Source: Bacillota bacterium
GTDB lineage: Bacteria; Bacillota; Clostridia; Acetivibrionales; DSM-1351
Length of the DNA stretch: 8,161 bases
Reading direction: 5' to 3'
Assembly: GCA_023395575.1 (NCBI GenBank)
Contig: JAEWZA010000219.1
Location: 1 to 8,161, forward strand
Below are positions 5,467 to 8,161 of the stretch, one piece after another; positions within the stretch are counted from its first letter, which is position 1, and each line of letters begins with the position of its first letter. The notes beneath the pieces are model-generated. The model was not told the origin of the DNA, did not search any database, and worked only from the letters and a program-made list of their open reading frames with translations. The translations under genes and the position numbers were made by a program.

Positions 5467-6306
5467 TTACCACATTCTCTCAATGCCTTCATCTGTAATC
5501 TTGATGGCACCCTCTTTTAGAAGTCTGCCTACTGCTCTTTTAAAAGCAGCCTTGCTTATGTCAAATTCAGCTTTAATACTTTCAGGAGAGCTTTTGTCAT
5601 TTAGCAGAAGTTTTCCTCCTTTAGACTCTAACTTATCCATAACTTTTTTAGAATCGCCTTCAATTTCGCTGTAGGCTTCATTTCTCAAGCTTAATTCAAG
5701 CTTTCCATCTTGTCTTACCCTTTTAACTCTTACTTCAACATTTTCACCTACAGCATAGTTGCCATATAACTCTTTATTTGGAATTAAGCCATGATACTTG
5801 TTTTCTACAGCCACAAAGGCTCCCAGCTCCTTGCTAATCTCATATATCGTACCATGGACTCTGTCTTTTTCTTTGTAGTGTGACTGAAATTCCAGCAGCT
5901 CATATACCTTCATTGTTGCAGATAATCTATCGCTTTTATCTATATATAAGCCTACCAAATAATTTCCACCTTCTATAACCTCTGTTGTTTGTTCTTTAAA
6001 AGGTAAAAATAAATCTTTCTCCAAGCCCCAATCTAAAAATGAACCTATCCTTGTATTTTCTATTACCTTTAATACTGCTAATTCTCCCACCTCAAGCTTT
6101 GGCTTTCTTACAGTGGCTATTAGCCTGTCTTCCGAATCTTTATAAACAAATACTTCTATTTCATCTCCCACCTCTGTACCTTCGGGCACTTGGCTTTTGG
6201 GCAGCAAAATGTCTTCCCTGTCAGAACTGTTTTTTTTGTTAAGATATACACCAATCTGAGTTTTTCTAAGTACTACTAAGCATTGCGTCTTACCTAATTC
6301 TACCAT
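5467..6306 (-). CDS. cvfB: CvfB family S1-domain RNA-binding protein, 279 residues
   Basis: CvfB (B. subtilis YitL) is a cytoplasmic RNA-binding protein; in Staphylococcus aureus it affects virulence-factor expression. The architecture is complete: S1-like domain 1 (about 5-67, GKTQCLVVLRKTQIGVYLN), S1-like domain 2 (about 72-134, IENTRIGSFLDWGLEKDLFLP), a canonical S1 domain 3 (about 147-208, VHGTIYEISKELGAFVAVENKYHGLIP ending KLELSLR), and a C-terminal winged helix (about 222-279, with ISKAAFKRAVGRLLKEGAIKI and the usual C-terminal GIERMW). Length is as expected. The start at 6306 has AAGGAA 8-9 bases upstream. A candidate promoter lies at 6401-6429. The transporter upstream is separated by a terminator, so cvfB begins its own transcript, possibly continuing into the PH-domain gene. 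Its RNA targets are not evident from the sequence. Confidence 0.95.
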   Translation of the reverse strand: MVELGKTQCLVVLRKTQIGVYLNKKNSSDREDILLPKSQVPEGTEVGDEIEVFVYKDSEDRLIATVRKPKLEVGELAVLKVIENTRIGSFLDWGLEKDLFLPFKEQTTEVIEGGNYLVGLYIDKSDRLSATMKVYELLEFQSHYKEKDRVHGTIYEISKELGAFVAVENKYHGLIPNKELYGNYAVGENVEVRVKRVRQDGKLELSLRNEAYSEIEGDSKKVMDKLESKGGKLLLNDKSSPESIKAEFDISKAAFKRAVGRLLKEGAIKITDEGIERMW

Positions 6307-6400
6307 ATGATATTCCTTTTCCTTTTATTTTTAATATTACTCCCAAGATATTTGCTGAGTTAATATTTTAAGAAGCATTATTTCTATGCTATATGCTTAT

Positions 6401-6429
6401 AGTATACCGTTATTATATTTATAAGAAAA
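6401..6429 (-). promoter_or_regulatory. Candidate promoter of cvfB
   Basis: On the minus strand TATACT (6406-6401) lies 17 bases after TTTTCT (6429-6424). The -10 box is good and the -35 box weak. It would give a leader of about 90 bases and lies after the upstream terminator, as expected. Confidence 0.4.
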
Positions 6430-6475
6430 GATTTTTATGTAAAATAAGGCTGTCATAACCTTTGAGTATAAATTT

Positions 6476-6505
6476 AGAAGCGATAGGATTAATCCCATCG
6501 CTTCT
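6476..6505 (-). terminator. Terminator hairpin downstream of the OFA-family transporter gene
   Basis: AGAAGCGAT (6476-6484) pairs with 6497-6505, and GGAT/ATCC continue the stem inward. On the minus-strand RNA the one imperfect position becomes a G-U pair, while on the plus strand it would be an A-C mismatch, so the hairpin suits leftward transcription. The tail TAAATTTATA is only moderately T-rich. It lies 46 bases past the transporter stop codon. Confidence 0.7.
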
Positions 6506-6551
6506 GTTTCTCGTAAATAAATATATTTATATTTTTTTCACTAATTCCCCA

Positions 6552-7817
6552 TTAGCTCTTTACTGCTTGTTTAGCTTTGTCACGTGGTGCTTTTATGAAG
6601 GATATTATTACAATTCCCACTAAAGCTGCAATAGCAGCTATTATAAACGCTGTAGAAAAGGCTTTTGTTTTACTAAAGTGCGCTACAATATATGACGAAG
6701 CAACTGCTCCTACACCAAAGCCTAATAAAACCATACCATAAATTTGTGACCCATGCTTTGTACCCCAAAAATCAGCAGTTAACGCTGGGAATACTCCAAG
6801 AAATCCTCCATAAGAAAAGCCTATAACTGCTATAAACGCTAGCATTATATACGCTTTTGCAAATGATACTCCAATGATTGAAGCACCTGCTAAGAATAAG
6901 AGAATTAATATTGTTTGCTTTCTTCCAAGCTTATCTGATATCCAACCCCAGAATAATCGTCCAAAGGAATTACAAATTGATATAATCATAACTCCCGCAA
7001 CTGCTGTACTACTTGACAAGCCACTATCAGGCTGTAAGCCTAGTATCTTTGCCATTGGAATCATCATTGAACCTGCTGCAGTAGCACACATCAAAGCTAG
7101 TGTTACCATATAAAACTGTGGCATTTTCAAAACCTCACCAGGTGTAAAATCCTGCACTATAGCAGCAGTCTTTTTTACCGATGGTGTCCATCCCTCAGGC
7201 TTGAAATCTTCAGGAGGATTTTTAATAAAAATAGCTCCTATAATAGTAACAACTATAAATATACCACCCAAAACTGCAAAGGTCTTTAAAACACCAATTT
7301 GGCCTATAAGTGCTTCTGCAATAGGTGTAAATACCAAGCCTCCAAAGCCAAGTGCTGAAACAATTATCCCTGTTACCATACCTCTGCGATCTGGAAACCA
7401 CTTTTGGCAGGTTGAAATAGTTGTCGTATAAGCCATTCCCATTCCAAAACCACCTAGAACTCCATAAGTAAGCCAGAGCAACCATGGTGTAGACTCTGTT
7501 GTAAACTGAGCAAGAAAAAATCCTATTCCAAGTATAATTCCTCCTGCAATTATAGCTGGCCTTGGATTTTTCAGCTTATTGTGAATTTTTCCACCAACAA
7601 CACTTCCAAGAGTTAAAATTCCAAGCAATAAAGAGTATGCCAAGGTTCCATAGGTGGCTGGCCACTCAAACAATGCATTTGGTGTAGTTTTTCCTATGAT
7701 TAAGTACGATTGAAATACGCTCCAAATATAAGCTGTACCTAAACACATTTGAATTGCAATACTTGCTATAACCGGTATCCATCGATATCTGCTAGTTTGT
7801 ACCTTCCCTTGATTCAT
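6552..7817 (-). CDS. MFS transporter, oxalate/formate antiporter (OFA) family, 421 residues
   Basis: This is a 12-helix inner-membrane transporter of the major facilitator superfamily, OFA family, which includes OxlT and many carboxylate carriers. Signatures: RYRWIPVIASIAIQMCLGTAYIWSVF (helix 1, 10-35), the family's GxxxGGKIHNK loop (71-81), GFGMGMAYTTTISTCQKWFPDRRGMVTGI (123-151) in helices 4-5, a central cytoplasmic loop (about 200-230), NSFGRLFWGWISDKLGRK (283-300) in helices 8-9, and GFSYGGFLGVFPALTADFWGTKHGSQIYG (333-361), the family's helix 10-11 motif. In OxlT an Arg in helix 8 and Lys355 in helix 11 handle oxalate. An Arg is present (R287), but the helix 11 segment 361-380 has no Lys, so oxalate is unlikely and another monocarboxylate or unknown substrate is more plausible. 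The start has AGGAG with 8-base spacing. The gene has its own control region (7818-7983) and terminator (6476-6505). Confidence 0.92.
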   Translation of the reverse strand: MNQGKVQTSRYRWIPVIASIAIQMCLGTAYIWSVFQSYLIIGKTTPNALFEWPATYGTLAYSLLLGILTLGSVVGGKIHNKLKNPRPAIIAGGIILGIGFFLAQFTTESTPWLLWLTYGVLGGFGMGMAYTTTISTCQKWFPDRRGMVTGIIVSALGFGGLVFTPIAEALIGQIGVLKTFAVLGGIFIVVTIIGAIFIKNPPEDFKPEGWTPSVKKTAAIVQDFTPGEVLKMPQFYMVTLALMCATAAGSMMIPMAKILGLQPDSGLSSSTAVAGVMIISICNSFGRLFWGWISDKLGRKQTILILLFLAGASIIGVSFAKAYIMLAFIAVIGFSYGGFLGVFPALTADFWGTKHGSQIYGMVLLGFGVGAVASSYIVAHFSKTKAFSTAFIIAAIAALVGIVIISFIKAPRDKAKQAVKS

Positions 7818-7851
7818 TTAATCCGCTCCTAATCATATATTGTATATTCCT

Positions 7852-7866
7852 GTAACAATATGTTAC
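7852..7866. promoter_or_regulatory. Small palindrome between promoter and start of the transporter gene
   Basis: GTAAC and GTTAC flank 5 bases (AATAT). It lies 35 bases upstream of the transporter start and about 21-35 bases downstream of the predicted transcription start, where a repressor site could act. The half-site is only 5 bp and matches no regulator I can name. Confidence 0.3.
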
Positions 7867-7893
7867 TTTATGATTAGTTTTTTAGCCACACGA

Positions 7894-7923
7894 TTTATAT
7901 CCATTTAGTGATAGATATATGAA
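7894..7923 (-). promoter_or_regulatory. Candidate promoter of the OFA-family transporter gene
   Basis: On the minus strand TTCATA (7923-7918), 18 bases, TATAAA (7899-7894). The match to consensus is 4/6 and 5/6. The weak -35 box, together with repeats just upstream, would fit an activator-dependent promoter. The start point would be near 7887, with a leader of about 70 bases. Confidence 0.35.
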
Positions 7924-7938
7924 TGTTTTTTATCCTAA

Positions 7939-7983
7939 ATCTATAAGTTCTAATAACCTTTATCTATAACTTCTAATATCCTT
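7939..7983. repeat. Two tandem 22-base direct repeats upstream of the transporter promoter
   Basis: Bases 7939-7960 and 7962-7983 match at 20 of 22 positions with a 23-base period (each begins ATCTATAA and ends CCTT). They lie just upstream of the candidate -35 box, at about -52 to -96 from the predicted start, the usual place for activator sites on one face of the DNA. A slippage duplication without function is the alternative. Confidence 0.6.
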
Positions 7984-8161
7984 ATACTTTAAATATCAAA
8001 TAATTAGCTTTACTACTCTGGATAATTATATGTTTATGCTATTTATATAAATGAATCTAAGGAAATCTAATTTGTTCATAACTAACTCAACTTTCCCAGT
8101 TGATTAACTAACTTCTTGTCATATCTACCTTGCTAACCTTTCTAAGCCTGCCTTTGATAGG
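7984..8161. other. AT-rich right edge without an identifiable gene
   Basis: I see no complete gene. On the minus strand two short frames enter from the right edge and stop at 8108 (ending KVSKVDMTRS) and at 8125 (ending KAGLERLAR); either could be the tail of a gene beyond the window, and the sequence does not decide between them. A short hairpin TCAACT/AGTTGA at 8087-8103 lies just after the first stop and could be a weak terminator, but it lacks a T tract. Confidence 0.3.

Noticed and set aside
4497..7907. The 13-base TTATATCCATTTA occurs at 4497-4509 and 7895-7907, with a shorter copy near 3582, suggesting a shared regulatory box.
   Set aside because: In DNA this AT-rich a rough estimate gives several chance 13-base matches in 8 kb, so the match alone is not evidence.
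1..8161. CRISPR arrays, tRNA or rRNA genes, prophage genes, toxin-antitoxin pairs and defence systems were looked for.
   Set aside because: No regularly spaced repeats, cloverleaf sequences or matching protein families were seen.

Overview
The window looks like chromosomal DNA from a low-GC, Gram-positive, spore-forming type of Clostridia. The supporting signs are very AT-rich intergenic DNA, strong AGGAGG-type ribosome binding sites, lipoprotein signal peptides, and a gene set (permuted PstS, CvfB, a YkuD-type L,D-transpeptidase, an OFA-family transporter, a small bacterial PH-domain protein) that fits a clostridium. No species can be named from this sequence alone. All genes but one lie on the minus strand; the exception is the small L,D-transpeptidase gene.

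Layout, left to right. Positions 1-561 hold the N-terminal half of a phosphate-binding lipoprotein (PstS type, minus strand, running off the left edge), whose domain order is permuted. A perfect 16-bp terminator hairpin (671-709) separates it from a 386-residue lipoprotein of unknown function (750-1910). A short AT-rich divergent region then leads to a 110-residue YkuD-type L,D-transpeptidase on the plus strand (2193-2525). This converges on an FMN-dependent azoreductase-like flavoprotein (2650-3297, minus). A 311-bp gap carries a regulatory-looking leader and a terminator hairpin (3499-3543), followed by a secreted protein of unknown family (3609-4355).

The most structured part is 4356-4980, a 625-bp stretch with no convincing gene. 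Next to the secreted-protein gene it has a near-consensus promoter (TTGACG, 17 bp, TATAAT), a perfect 16-bp palindrome over the -10 and start point, and a 17-bp hairpin in the untranslated leader. Beyond that lies a roughly 342-bp fold-back element (4631-4972) with IS6-like ends, whose two halves are imperfect inverted copies of each other along nearly their whole length. It stops 8 bp short of the stop codon of the next gene.

The right part holds a bacterial PH-domain protein (4981-5358), the S1-domain RNA-binding protein CvfB (5467-6306), a terminator (6476-6505) and an oxalate/formate-antiporter-family MFS transporter (6552-7817). Upstream of the transporter, 7818-8161 contains a candidate promoter, a small palindrome and a 23-bp tandem repeat that look like a control region.

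The genes do not form one pathway. Most have their own ribosome binding site, and several have their own promoter or terminator, so they read as independent single-gene units.
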